From an uncultured Burkholderiales bacterium (GTDB lineage: Bacteria > Pseudomonadota > Gammaproteobacteria > Burkholderiales > Burkholderiaceae_C): 13,233 nt of DNA. Positions 6,389-13,233 of this stretch are shown in pieces. Both the position numbers and the translations under genes were made by a program. The DNA lies in assembly GCA_903925445.1 (NCBI GenBank), contig CAIYFE010000080.1:1-13233 (forward strand). The letters are read 5' to 3'. Each line of letters begins with the position of its first letter. Within the stretch, counting starts at the first letter, position 1. The notes under the pieces were generated by a model that was not told the origin of the DNA, ran no database searches, and saw only the letters and a program-made list of their open reading frames with translations.

Positions 6389-7720
6389 ATGAATACCCCC
6401 CCATTTCAAAGTCTTGAGCAAGTCAGCGCGCAGCCTCAGGTTTTCCTGCGCACCTTGTTCGATCAAGCGGTGCGCCGCGCCTTGCCGCTGCACAACACGG
6501 CGGCCTACTTGCCCGCACCTCCCAAAGACCGCACCTTGGTCATTGGCGCTGGTAAAGCAGCGGGAGCCATGGCGCAAGCCGTTGAAGCACTGTGGCCAGC
6601 GGATCGCCCCTTGTCTGGCCTGGTGGTGACGCGCTACCACCACACGCCGCCTCGCCCCGAGGGCTTGCCCACGCGCATCGAAGTGGTCGAGGCGGCTCAC
6701 CCCGTGCCCGATGCCGCTGGGCTGGCGGCCGCAGAGCGCATCTTGGCTTTGACCCAAGGACTGAGCCAGGACGATTTGGTGTTGTGCTTGATTTCTGGCG
6801 GTGGTTCGGCCTTGCTGAGCTTGCCCACCGAAGGCTTGACGCTGCAAGACAAGCAGCGCATCAACCGCGAATTGCTGCACAGCGGCGCCAACATTGCCGA
6901 GATGAATTGCGTGCGCAAGCATTTGTCGCGCATCAAGGGTGGGCGATTGGCTGCGGCTTGCGCGCCCGCGCAGGTCGTGACGTTGACCATCAGCGACGTG
7001 CCCGGCGACGATCCTTCGATCATCGCCAGCGGGCCGACCGTGGCCGATGCCAGCACCTGCGCCGAGGCCTTGCACATCTTGCAGCGCTACCGCATCGAAG
7101 TGCCCGAGGCGATCATGCAAGCCCTACAAAACGGCGATCTTGAAACCCCCAAAACCAGCCCCGCTTGGGACGCACAGCCGGTGCATTTGATCGCCACACC
7201 GCAACAATCCTTGCAAGCCGCCGCCGAGTTGGCTCGCCGCGCAGGGCTCAATGCCTATGTGTTGAGCGACGAAATGGAAGGCGAGTCCCGTGAGGTTGGC
7301 AAAGTGCATGCCGCCTTGGCGCGAGCGACGGCTCAGGGCAAAGGCGCTTTTGCAAAGCCTTGCGTGATTTTGAGCGGCGGCGAAACCACGGTCACCGTGC
7401 GTGCGCTGCCCAGCGGCGTGCCCAAAGGACGTGGCGGTCGCGCCGGTGAGTTTTGCTTGGGTTTGGCCGTGGGGCTGCAATCTCAGCCCAAGGTGTGGGC
7501 GCTGGCAGCAGATACCGACGGCATCGATGGCGTGGAGGACAACGCCGGCGCGCGCGTGGCGCCCGATACCTTGGCACGCGCAGCCGACTTAGGCATTCAA
7601 CCCGCCGACCATTTAGACCGCAACGATGCGTATGGTTTTTTTGCTGCTTTGGATGACTTGGTCATCAGCGGCCCGACGTTCACCAATGTCAATGACTTCA
7701 GAGCGGTGCTGGTGCTGTGA
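6389..7720 (+). CDS. ttuD: Glycerate 2-kinase (MOFRL family, TtuD/GckA-like)
   Basis: It phosphorylates D-glycerate to 2-phosphoglycerate in the cytosol, the entry of glyoxylate-derived carbon into glycolysis. The family was long called hydroxypyruvate reductase TtuD, and some databases still use that name. The 443-residue length is normal. The N-terminal kinase domain shows LVIGAGKAAGAMA near residue 50, the glycine-rich ISGGGSALLSLP at 135-146, NCVRKHLSRIKGGRLA (Arg176 and Lys177 in the usual position), and TISDVPGDDPSIIASGPTVAD. The C-terminal MOFRL domain shows LSGGETTVTV, GRGGRAGEF, and DTDGIDGVEDNAGA from 375. There is no Shine-Dalgarno sequence before the ATG. Its stop overlaps the start of the next gene (GTGA), so the two are coupled. 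In purine degraders glycerate arises from allantoin through glyoxylate and tartronate semialdehyde, which fits this neighbourhood. Confidence 0.9.
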   Translation: MNTPPFQSLEQVSAQPQVFLRTLFDQAVRRALPLHNTAAYLPAPPKDRTLVIGAGKAAGAMAQAVEALWPADRPLSGLVVTRYHHTPPRPEGLPTRIEVVEAAHPVPDAAGLAAAERILALTQGLSQDDLVLCLISGGGSALLSLPTEGLTLQDKQRINRELLHSGANIAEMNCVRKHLSRIKGGRLAAACAPAQVVTLTISDVPGDDPSIIASGPTVADASTCAEALHILQRYRIEVPEAIMQALQNGDLETPKTSPAWDAQPVHLIATPQQSLQAAAELARRAGLNAYVLSDEMEGESREVGKVHAALARATAQGKGAFAKPCVILSGGETTVTVRALPSGVPKGRGGRAGEFCLGLAVGLQSQPKVWALAADTDGIDGVEDNAGARVAPDTLARAADLGIQPADHLDRNDAYGFFAALDDLVISGPTFTNVNDFRAVLVL

Positions 7721-8601
7721 AAGTCTCCCGCACCTCTTTGAAAGGCATTGGCCTGTTGTTGCTGGCCTTGGCTTGCTTTTCGTTCATGGACACGTTCACC
7801 AAGAAAGTCACCGCCTCAGTGCCCATTTTGATGGTGATTTGGACGCGCTACTTCATCCAAGCGCTGGTCACGACGGTGTTCATTTGGCCCAAGACCGGAC
7901 GCACGGTGCTGATCACCGATCGGCCTTGGATTCAAATTTTGCGCGGCTCTTTGCTCATGCTCACCACGGGTTTGGCCGTCACGAGTTTGCAGTTTTTGCC
8001 CGTGGGTGAATTCTCCGCCATTGTGATGACCACGCCCTTGTTGGTCACCTTGTTTGCGGCCCGTTGGCTGGGCGAGCACGTCTCCAGAACCCGCGTGGCC
8101 TTGGTGATGGGTGGATTTTTTGGCACCTTGCTGATCGTGCGTCCGGGCTCCGATTTTTTTGGCTGGCCCATGATTTTTCCGCTGCTGCTGGTCGTCGCCA
8201 ACACTGGATTTCAGCTCTTGACCAGCAAGATGGCGCAAACAGAAAAAAGCATGACCACGCATTTTTATTCGGTCTGGACTGGCGCTGTGCTCTCCAGTTT
8301 GGTGCTGTATTGGGGGTGGGCCAGCATTGACGATTGGCAGCTGTGGCTGGAAATCATCTCCATCGCATTTGCGGGTGCTTTGGGGCATTTCTTGCTGATC
8401 GTGGCTTTTGAAAAATCGCCTGCGGCCACGCTCATGCCCTACATGTATTTGCAAATTGGTTTGTCCATGTTGGGCGGCTGGTGGTTGTTTGGCCATGTGC
8501 CCGATCACTGGTCGGTGCTTGGCATCCTCAGCATTGCTGCCTGCGGCTTGGCAGGCGCCATGCTCACGGTGATCGAAGCGCGTCGCAAAAACGCGCTGTG
8601 A
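7717..8601 (+). CDS. DMT-superfamily (EamA) transporter
   Basis: This is a membrane transporter of unknown substrate. The 294-residue protein has about ten predicted helices in two EamA repeats: the first from LLLLALACFSFMDTFTKK through LPVGEFSAIVMTTPLLVTLFAARWLGE, the second from FPLLLVVANTGFQLLTSKMAQ through FEKSPAATLMPYMYLQIGLSMLGGWWLFG, closing with a basic tail (EARRKNAL). The Pro-Leu pair in the fourth helix and the SPAA.LMPY motif are typical of DMT exporters. It starts at a GTG at 7717 that overlaps the glycerate kinase TGA, and no better start is near. Co-translation with the kinase suggests a related metabolite, for example a small acid, but DMT substrates cannot be read from sequence. 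The stop faces the thioesterase gene, with 16 bases between them. Confidence 0.85.
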   Translation: MKVSRTSLKGIGLLLLALACFSFMDTFTKKVTASVPILMVIWTRYFIQALVTTVFIWPKTGRTVLITDRPWIQILRGSLLMLTTGLAVTSLQFLPVGEFSAIVMTTPLLVTLFAARWLGEHVSRTRVALVMGGFFGTLLIVRPGSDFFGWPMIFPLLLVVANTGFQLLTSKMAQTEKSMTTHFYSVWTGAVLSSLVLYWGWASIDDWQLWLEIISIAFAGALGHFLLIVAFEKSPAATLMPYMYLQIGLSMLGGWWLFGHVPDHWSVLGILSIAACGLAGAMLTVIEARRKNAL

Positions 8602-8617
8602 CGCAGGGCTCAGCACG

Positions 8618-9040
8618 TCATTCGCACAAGGCGCGGATTTGCGCTGGAATTGGCACCGCCCGAATTCCGGGCTGCCCGCCGTTGTCGCGGTGTGCCGCAA
8701 AAATGCGCACTTCTTCGCATTCCATGATCAAGTCCTCGCCGCGCTGGATGCGGTACTTGAGCACAAAGCTTTTTTCGCGCCATTCGCCAATGTGGGTGTG
8801 AATGTGCAGCACATCGCCGTAGCTGGCAGTTTTGACAAATCGCGCATGTGTGTCGACCAGCGGGGTGCCGATCACGCCCAATGTGCGCTCCGTTTCGTGC
8901 CAAGGGGGCACGCCGCACTCGACAAAGAAATGGCGTGAGGCCGCGTCAATCCAACGGAAAAAGTTGGGAAACCAGACGATGCGAGCGGGGTCGCAATCGC
9001 CAAATTCGACTTTTAAGGTGTAGGTGATGGTTTTGCTCAT
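8618..9040 (-). CDS. 4HBT-type acyl-CoA thioesterase
   Basis: It probably hydrolyses an acyl- or aryl-CoA thioester in the cytosol. The 140-residue hotdog-fold protein carries the 4-hydroxybenzoyl-CoA thioesterase signature near the N-terminus, EFGDCDPARIVWFPNFFRWI, with Asp17 at the position of the catalytic aspartate, followed by DAASRHFF. Strand-forming segments (ARFVKTASYGDVLHIHTHIG, KSFVLKYRI) complete a single hotdog domain of normal length. The name 4-hydroxybenzoyl-CoA thioesterase is common for this group, but most members have broad or unknown acyl specificity. The ATG is preceded by AT-rich DNA without a Shine-Dalgarno sequence. It is convergent with the DMT transporter and divergent from the ABC importer, and nothing visible ties it to purine metabolism. 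Confidence 0.85.
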   Translation of the reverse strand: MSKTITYTLKVEFGDCDPARIVWFPNFFRWIDAASRHFFVECGVPPWHETERTLGVIGTPLVDTHARFVKTASYGDVLHIHTHIGEWREKSFVLKYRIQRGEDLIMECEEVRIFAAHRDNGGQPGIRAVPIPAQIRALCE

Positions 9041-9135
9041 ATTTTGAGATTGTCGAATAAATATGGAAAGCGCGAAGCAGAGGAGGGTTCAAGGGCTGGT
9101 AACCTTGGATTTTTAACGATTCAAAATTCGTTTCA
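9041..9135. promoter_or_regulatory. Divergent intergenic region, thioesterase versus ABC importer
   Basis: This 95-bp gap must hold the promoters of the thioesterase (leftward) and of the importer operon (rightward). The middle contains short self-complementary pieces (AAGG at 9093-9096 or GGTT at 9087-9090 could pair with AACC/CCTT near 9102-9107), but they are mutually exclusive and too short to call a riboswitch. The part before the ATPase gene is AT-rich. No confident -35/-10 pair, Shine-Dalgarno sequence or copy of the TGTATACA palindrome is seen. Confidence 0.4.
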
Positions 9136-10677
9136 ATGTCTGAACCAAGATTGTTTTTAAGCAACATCACCAAGCGTTACCCGGCCGTGGTCGCCAACGA
9201 TGGGGTGTCTTTGTCCGTGCAGCCTGGCGAGATTCATGCGGTGCTGGGCGAAAACGGCGCTGGCAAATCGACCTTGATGAAAATCATCTACGGTGCGGTC
9301 AAGCCCGATGCGGGTGAAATTCGCTTCAATGGCCAAGCCGTGCAAATCCGCAACCCCCAAGAAGCGCGTGCCTTGGGCATCAGCATGGTGTTTCAGCATT
9401 TCAGCTTGTTTGACACCTTGAGCGTGGCTGAAAACGTGTGGTTGGGCTTGGACAAATCGTTGAGCTTGGCGCAAGTGAGCCAAAAAATCCAAGACAAAGC
9501 GGCGCAATACGGCCTGGACATCGACCCCGCGCGTCCTGTTCATACCTTGAGCGTGGGTGAAATGCAGCGGGTGGAAATCATCCGCGCCTTGCTCAGCGAT
9601 CCGCAGCTGCTCATCTTGGACGAGCCCACTTCGGTGCTCACGCCACAGGCTGTGGAGAAGTTGTTTGTGGTGTTGCGCCAACTCGCCAGCGAAGGCCGCA
9701 GCATTTTGTACATCAGCCACAAACTGCATGAAATTCGCGCCCTCTGCACCCATTGCACCGTGATGCGCGCTGGACGCGTGAGCGGCGTGTGCGATCCGCG
9801 CCAAGAAACCAATGCCTCTTTGAGTCAACTCATGATTGGCAGCTTGCCGCCGGAGTTGCAGGTGCGCCAACAGCAAGCTGGCGCGCCCGTGTTGCAAGTC
9901 AAGCAACTGAGCTTGCCAAGCGATGATCCATTTGGTGTGGATTTGCAAGCCATCAGCTTGCAAGTCCGTGCGGGTGAAGTGGTGGGCATTGCGGGTGTGT
10001 CGGGCAACGGTCAGCGCGAGTTGCTGCATGTGTTGTCGGGAGAAGACACGCGAGCGAATGCGCACAGCATTGCCTTGGGCGAACAAGACATTGGCGCTTG
10101 GACGCCCGCTCAACGGCGTGACGCGGGCTTGCACTTTGTGCCTGAGGAGCGCTTGGGTCGGGGTGCTGTGCCCAATTTGAGCTTGGCGCAAAACCTGCTG
10201 CTCACGCGCCACGAAGCGGTGGCTTCGCGGGGCGTGTTGGGGGCACTGGGTTGGCTCAATTTGCAGACTTTGCAGCGGCAAGCGCAAGACATCATTGCGC
10301 GCTACCAAGTCAAGGCAGGCGGGGCGCAAGCGCAGGCCAAGTCTTTGTCGGGCGGCAATTTGCAAAAATTTTTGGTTGGGCGTGAGATCGAGGCGGCGCC
10401 CAAGTTGCTCATCGTCTCACAGCCCACGTGGGGTGTGGACGTGGGCGCTTCGGCACAAATTCGCGCCGCGTTGCTGGCTTTGCGCGATGCAGGCTGCGCG
10501 GTGTTGGTGGTCAGTGAAGAACTTGAGGAGTTGATGGCGTTGTCTGATCGATTGCATGTGATTGCCAATGGGCGACTTTCGCCAGCGTTGAGCCGCGAAC
10601 AAGCCTATGTTTCCTTGATCGGCGAGTGGATGAGTGGTTTGTGGCAGCGCGAGGAGGCTCACCATGTTGCGGCTTGA
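9136..10677 (+). CDS. Nucleoside/purine-type ABC importer, double ATP-binding protein
   Basis: This is the energising subunit of a BMP-family importer (YufO/NupA-like) that probably imports purine nucleosides or bases. The 513-residue protein has two ABC domains. Domain 1 is catalytically complete: Walker A GENGAGKST at 38-46, Q-loop in MVFQHFSLF, signature LSVGE at 138-142, and Walker B with Asp162 and Glu163. Domain 2 (from about 250) is degenerate in the way usual for this sugar/nucleoside ATPase group: the Walker A region reads GVSGNGQRE (287-295) without the lysine, and Gln429 of QPTWGVD stands where the catalytic Glu would be, while its signature LSGGN (404-408) is intact. Only one of the two ATP sites should hydrolyse well. 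No Shine-Dalgarno sequence precedes the ATG. The last 14 bases overlap the first permease gene. Confidence 0.92.
   Translation: MSEPRLFLSNITKRYPAVVANDGVSLSVQPGEIHAVLGENGAGKSTLMKIIYGAVKPDAGEIRFNGQAVQIRNPQEARALGISMVFQHFSLFDTLSVAENVWLGLDKSLSLAQVSQKIQDKAAQYGLDIDPARPVHTLSVGEMQRVEIIRALLSDPQLLILDEPTSVLTPQAVEKLFVVLRQLASEGRSILYISHKLHEIRALCTHCTVMRAGRVSGVCDPRQETNASLSQLMIGSLPPELQVRQQQAGAPVLQVKQLSLPSDDPFGVDLQAISLQVRAGEVVGIAGVSGNGQRELLHVLSGEDTRANAHSIALGEQDIGAWTPAQRRDAGLHFVPEERLGRGAVPNLSLAQNLLLTRHEAVASRGVLGALGWLNLQTLQRQAQDIIARYQVKAGGAQAQAKSLSGGNLQKFLVGREIEAAPKLLIVSQPTWGVDVGASAQIRAALLALRDAGCAVLVVSEELEELMALSDRLHVIANGRLSPALSREQAYVSLIGEWMSGLWQREEAHHVAA
10651..10656 (+). promoter_or_regulatory. Ribosome binding site that fixes the first permease start
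   Basis: GAGGAG lies seven bases before the ATG at 10664, inside the ATPase gene. It decides for this ATG over the in-frame GTG at 10634, which lacks such a site. Confidence 0.75.
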
Positions 10678-11734
10678 ACCTCGCGCCCAAACTTCCACGC
10701 TGTGGCGCTACGCCTCACCCTTGCTGGCACTGGCTTTGACGGTGATGCTGGGGGTGCTGCTCTTTGTCGCATTGGGCAAAGATCCGGTGCGCGGCTTGGC
10801 AGTATTTTTTTGGGAGCCGATCAAAAGCGCCTACGCCTGGTCCGAACTCATGGTCAAGGCCACGCCCTTGCTGTTGATTGCCTTGGGTCTTGCGGTTTGC
10901 TTTCGCTCCAATGTTTGGAACATCGGCGCTGAGGGGCAATTTGTCATGGGCGCCATCTTTGCCGCAGGCGTGGCGCTGACGGCGGATGCCAACACCCCTT
11001 CCGTATTTTGGTGGTGCATTTTGTTGGCCGGTGTGTTGGGCGGCATGGTGTGGGCAGGGATTGCCGCTTGGCTGCGCGATCGCTTCAATGCCAATGAAAT
11101 TTTGGTCAGCCTGATGCTGGTCTATGTGGCCATCATGGTGCTTAACTATTTGGTGTACGGCCCTTGGAAAGATCCGCTGGGCTACAACTTTCCTCAAACC
11201 AAGACGTTTGAAGCGGTGACGCAAATCCCCAAACTCATGCAAGGTTTGCGTGTCAATGTGGGCGTTTTCATGGCGCTGGCTGGCGTTGCAGGTTTGTGGG
11301 TGTTTTTGTTTCGCACCCATGCTGGCTTTGCGCAGCAAGTAGGCGGTTTGGCGCCCGATGCGGCGCGTTATGCCGGGTTTTCGTCGCGCCGAGCCTTGTG
11401 GTTGGCCTTGTTGGTCTCGGGTGGCGCAGCCGGATTGGCGGGCGCCTTAGAAGTGGCGGGGCCGTTGCGACAGCTCACGCCTTTTGTGCCGGCGGGCTAT
11501 GGTTTTGCGGCCATCATCGTGGCGTTTGTGGGGCGCTTGCATCCGGTGGGCATGGTCTTTTCAGCCATATTGATGAGCATGTTCTACATCGGTGGCGAGC
11601 TGGCGCAATCGCGGCTGGGATTGCCGCGTTCGTTGACTGGCGTGTTCCAAGGTTTGTTGCTGTTTAACTTGTTGGCGAGTGACACGCTCATGAATTACCG
11701 CTTGCGCTGGGCGCGCACAGAAAGGGCTGTGTGA
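10664..11734 (+). CDS. Nucleoside/purine-type ABC importer, permease 1
   Basis: This is one of two different membrane subunits of the importer (YufP/NupB-like, BPD_transp_2 family). The 356-residue protein has about nine to ten helices. Recognisable pieces are the first helix PLLALALTVMLGVLLFVALG, ELMVKATPLLLIALGLAVCFRSNVWNIGAEGQF (the family hallmark NIGAEGQ), a cytoplasmic loop with RDRFNANEILVSLMLVYVA, and the C-terminal YGFAAIIVAFVGRLHPVGMVF. Start ATG at 10664 has the GAGGAG site; the ORF could extend to a GTG at 10634, but those residues lie within the ATPase gene and are not family-like. Its TGA overlaps the second permease ATG by one base. Together with the ATPase and the BmpA-like lipoprotein it forms a complete importer; substrate identity (nucleoside versus free base) is inferred from family and neighbours. 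Confidence 0.92.
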   Translation: MLRLEPRAQTSTLWRYASPLLALALTVMLGVLLFVALGKDPVRGLAVFFWEPIKSAYAWSELMVKATPLLLIALGLAVCFRSNVWNIGAEGQFVMGAIFAAGVALTADANTPSVFWWCILLAGVLGGMVWAGIAAWLRDRFNANEILVSLMLVYVAIMVLNYLVYGPWKDPLGYNFPQTKTFEAVTQIPKLMQGLRVNVGVFMALAGVAGLWVFLFRTHAGFAQQVGGLAPDAARYAGFSSRRALWLALLVSGGAAGLAGALEVAGPLRQLTPFVPAGYGFAAIIVAFVGRLHPVGMVFSAILMSMFYIGGELAQSRLGLPRSLTGVFQGLLLFNLLASDTLMNYRLRWARTERAV

Positions 11735-12651
11735 TGGAGACTTACGCACTTTTGTGGGCGGCCACGATGAATGCAGGCACGGTGCTGGCGTTGGCTTCTT
11801 TGGGCTTGCTGATCAACGAAAAAGCTGGCGTGGTCAACTTAGGCGCCGAAGGCATGATGCTGTGCGCGGCCATTGCTGGTTTTGCCACGGTGGTTCACAC
11901 CGGCAGCGACACCTTGGGATTTTTAGCCGGCATGGGAGCTGGCGCCTTGATGGCAGCTGTTTTTGGCGGCTTGGTCATTTGGCTCAACACCAACCAATAC
12001 GCAACTGGCTTGGCTTTGAGTTTGTTTGGCGGTGGGTTTTCGGCGTTTGTGGGAGTGAGCTATGTGCAAGCCAAGTTGCCTGAACGCATGCATTTTCAAA
12101 TCCCAGTGCTGGCCGATATTCCTTTTTTGGGGTCGGCCTTGTTCAAACACCATCCGCTGGTGTACGGCGCCATTGGGCTGATGTTTGGCTTGATGTATTT
12201 GCTCTACCGAACCCGAGCGGGCTTGGTGCTGCGTGCGGTGGGTGAATCGCCCGATTCGGCGCACGCTCTGGGTTATCCCGTGCGCCGCATCCGTTGGTTG
12301 GCGGTGGTCGCGGGCGGGGCTTTGTGCGGCTTGTCAGGGGCTTACATCTCGATCGTCTACACGCCACTTTGGGTCGAAGGCATGATCGCTGGCAAGGGCT
12401 GGATCGCGCTGGCGCTGACCACCTTTGCAACGTGGCGCCCGGCGCGGGTGTTGCTGGGGGCGTATTTGTTTGGTGGCGTGACGATGTTGCAATTTCACCT
12501 ACAGACTGCGGGCGTAGACATTCCCAGCCAGTTTTTGAGCATGCTGCCTTACGTGGCCACCATCGTGGTGCTGGCCTTGATTTCTCGCAATCCCAAGTGG
12601 CTGCGGGTGAATATGCCGGCATCGATTGGCAAACCGTTTGTGCCGAATTGA
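11734..12651 (+). CDS. Nucleoside/purine-type ABC importer, permease 2
   Basis: This is the second membrane subunit (YufQ/NupC-like), 305 residues, about eight to nine helices. It has the hallmark LLINEKAGVVNLGAEGMMLCAAI near residues 25-45, matching the NIGAEGQ region of permease 1. It then shows NQYATGLALSLFGGGFSAFVG, the extracytoplasmic loop with HFQIPVLADIPFLG, the coupling segment RAVGESPDSAHALGYPVRRIR typical of the family, and GMIAGKGWIALALTTFATWRP. The ATG overlaps the permease 1 stop (TGATG); a GTG one codon earlier is possible. A weak AAAGGG precedes it. The gene ends 55 bases before bmpA, the only real gap in the operon. The tail (PKWLRVNMPASIGKPFVPN) is hydrophilic. Confidence 0.92.
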   Translation: METYALLWAATMNAGTVLALASLGLLINEKAGVVNLGAEGMMLCAAIAGFATVVHTGSDTLGFLAGMGAGALMAAVFGGLVIWLNTNQYATGLALSLFGGGFSAFVGVSYVQAKLPERMHFQIPVLADIPFLGSALFKHHPLVYGAIGLMFGLMYLLYRTRAGLVLRAVGESPDSAHALGYPVRRIRWLAVVAGGALCGLSGAYISIVYTPLWVEGMIAGKGWIALALTTFATWRPARVLLGAYLFGGVTMLQFHLQTAGVDIPSQFLSMLPYVATIVVLALISRNPKWLRVNMPASIGKPFVPN

Positions 12652-12706
12652 TCGTTTTTTCCGTTCATAATGACTTGTTTTTCAACACATCTTTGGAGGT
12701 TTTCGC
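12652..12706 (+). promoter_or_regulatory. Gap before bmpA with ribosome binding site
   Basis: The 55-bp gap holds GGAGG at 12695-12699, seven bases before the bmpA ATG, the best-spaced ribosome binding site in the operon. CATAAT at 12666-12671 resembles a -10 hexamer, but no -35 at normal spacing is seen. T-rich runs are present without a hairpin, so no terminator is called. It may allow higher output of the binding protein than of the membrane parts. Confidence 0.4.
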
Positions 12707-13233
12707 ATGACTGACTTGTTTAAGCGTCGTTGGGTTCGCGCCGCAGCCTTGAGCGCTGTGGCTGCCGCCGTTTTGGTGGGTTGCGGTAAGAAGGAAGAAG
12801 CCAAGGTCGAAGCCCCAGCGGCTGCACCAGCCAAAGCCGATCCGCTCAAAATCGCGTTTGCTTACATCGGCCCCGTGGGCGATGGCGGCTGGACTTTTGC
12901 GCACGACAACGCACGCAAAGCTTTGGAAAAAGAGTTCGGCGACAAAATCCAAACCTCGTTTGTCGAAAACGTGCCCGAATCGGCTGACGCCGAGCGCGTG
13001 ATCCGCGATTTGGCAGGCCAAGGCAACAAGCTGATTTTTGGCACCACCTTTGGCTACATGGAGCCCATGCTCAAAGTCGCGACTGACCTCAAAGACGTCA
13101 AGTTTGAACACGCCACCGGCTACAAACAAGCCGACAACATGAACACCTACGACAGCCGCACCTACGAAGGCGCCTACCTCGCAGGCGTGATCGCTGGCAA
13201 GATGACCAAGAGCAACACCTTGGGCGTGGTGGC
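12707..13233 (+). CDS. bmpA: BmpA-family substrate-binding lipoprotein, 3' end outside window
   Basis: This is the extracytoplasmic binding protein of the importer, anchored to the inner membrane by lipid. The 175 visible residues begin with a basic N-terminus (FKRRWVR), a hydrophobic Ala/Val-rich stretch, and the lipobox LVGC with the lipidated Cys26. A charged, Ala/Pro-rich linker follows (to about residue 45), then the mature domain opens with PLKIAFAYIGPVGDGGWTFAHD, the signature start of BMP/PnrA-like (Med) binding proteins. GNKLIFGTTFGYMEPM and FEHATGYK follow, and then YDSRTYEGAYLAGVIAG, a very conserved ligand-pocket and hinge region. The frame is open to the last base, so about half of the protein is missing. 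Characterised relatives bind purine nucleosides; in purine-catabolic clusters of this kind a base or nucleoside is expected. Confidence 0.93.
   Translation, partial: MTDLFKRRWVRAAALSAVAAAVLVGCGKKEEAKVEAPAAAPAKADPLKIAFAYIGPVGDGGWTFAHDNARKALEKEFGDKIQTSFVENVPESADAERVIRDLAGQGNKLIFGTTFGYMEPMLKVATDLKDVKFEHATGYKQADNMNTYDSRTYEGAYLAGVIAGKMTKSNTLGVV

Noticed and set aside
6185..7120. Reverse-strand reading frame of 311 codons spanning the divergent gap and the glycerate kinase
   Set aside because: It crosses the promoter region and is antisense to a gene with clear kinase motifs; composition is that of a shadow.
9041..9135. Possible purine-sensing riboswitch in the leader of the importer operon
   Set aside because: The region is short and the complementary pieces are only four to five bases and mutually exclusive; no known riboswitch core was recognised.
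9157..10365. Reverse-strand reading frame of 402 codons opposite the ABC ATPase gene
   Set aside because: Same type of shadow: Gln/His/Arg-rich, no motif, fully covered by an ATPase with all its motifs in frame.
12652..12690. T-rich stretch after permease 2 as a terminator separating bmpA
   Set aside because: There is no GC-rich hairpin before the T-run, and bmpA belongs functionally to the same importer.

Overview
The window looks like chromosomal DNA from a betaproteobacterium. The compact layout, short intergenic gaps, moderately high GC with frequent TTG (Leu) and CAA (Gln) codons, and the gene content fit a freshwater Comamonadaceae type (Limnohabitans/Rhodoferax-like). The taxonomy is an inference from protein style and codon use, not from a marker gene. 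There is no RNA gene, insertion sequence, CRISPR array or prophage, and no stretch over 100 bp without a gene.

Layout: (1) The 3' end of a KirBac-type inward-rectifier K+ channel gene (1-357) and a small reverse-strand HicB-like orphan (403-729). (2) puuD, a membrane urate hydroxylase with a C-terminal cytochrome c domain (810-2027), followed on the same strand by modB and modC of a molybdate importer, with no modA between them. (3) A reverse-strand operon: 8-oxoguanine deaminase, lrgA, lrgB (6309 down to 3823). (4) Divergent from it, a glycerate 2-kinase overlapping a DMT/EamA transporter gene (6389-8601). (5) A reverse-strand 4HBT-type acyl-CoA thioesterase (8618-9040). (6) A BMP/nucleoside-type ABC importer operon: double ATPase, two permeases, and the start of a BmpA-like lipoprotein that runs off the right edge (9136-13233).

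Most of the genes fit one theme, purine capture and catabolism. The BMP-family importer would bring in purine nucleosides or bases. Molybdate supply (ModBC) would serve a molybdenum xanthine dehydrogenase, which is not in the window. The deaminase would turn 8-oxoguanine into urate, and PuuD would oxidise urate to 5-hydroxyisourate, passing electrons to the respiratory chain through its own cytochrome c. Glyoxylate from allantoin breakdown can be converted to glycerate, and glycerate 2-kinase would feed that into glycolysis. The steps between (HIU hydrolase, OHCU decarboxylase, allantoinase, allantoicase, glyoxylate carboligase) are absent here and must lie elsewhere if the pathway is complete. 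The most interesting hypothesis is that LrgAB, homologous to the plant plastid glycolate/glycerate carrier PLGG1, sits beside the glycerate kinase because it moves glycerate, glycolate or a related small acid.

The genes that open transcription units (puuD, modB, deaminase, glycerate kinase, thioesterase, ABC ATPase) show no clear Shine-Dalgarno sequence. Several downstream genes (lrgA, lrgB, first permease, bmpA) have strong ones. For puuD and modB a -10-like hexamer lies about 10 bp before the ATG, which suggests leaderless mRNAs.
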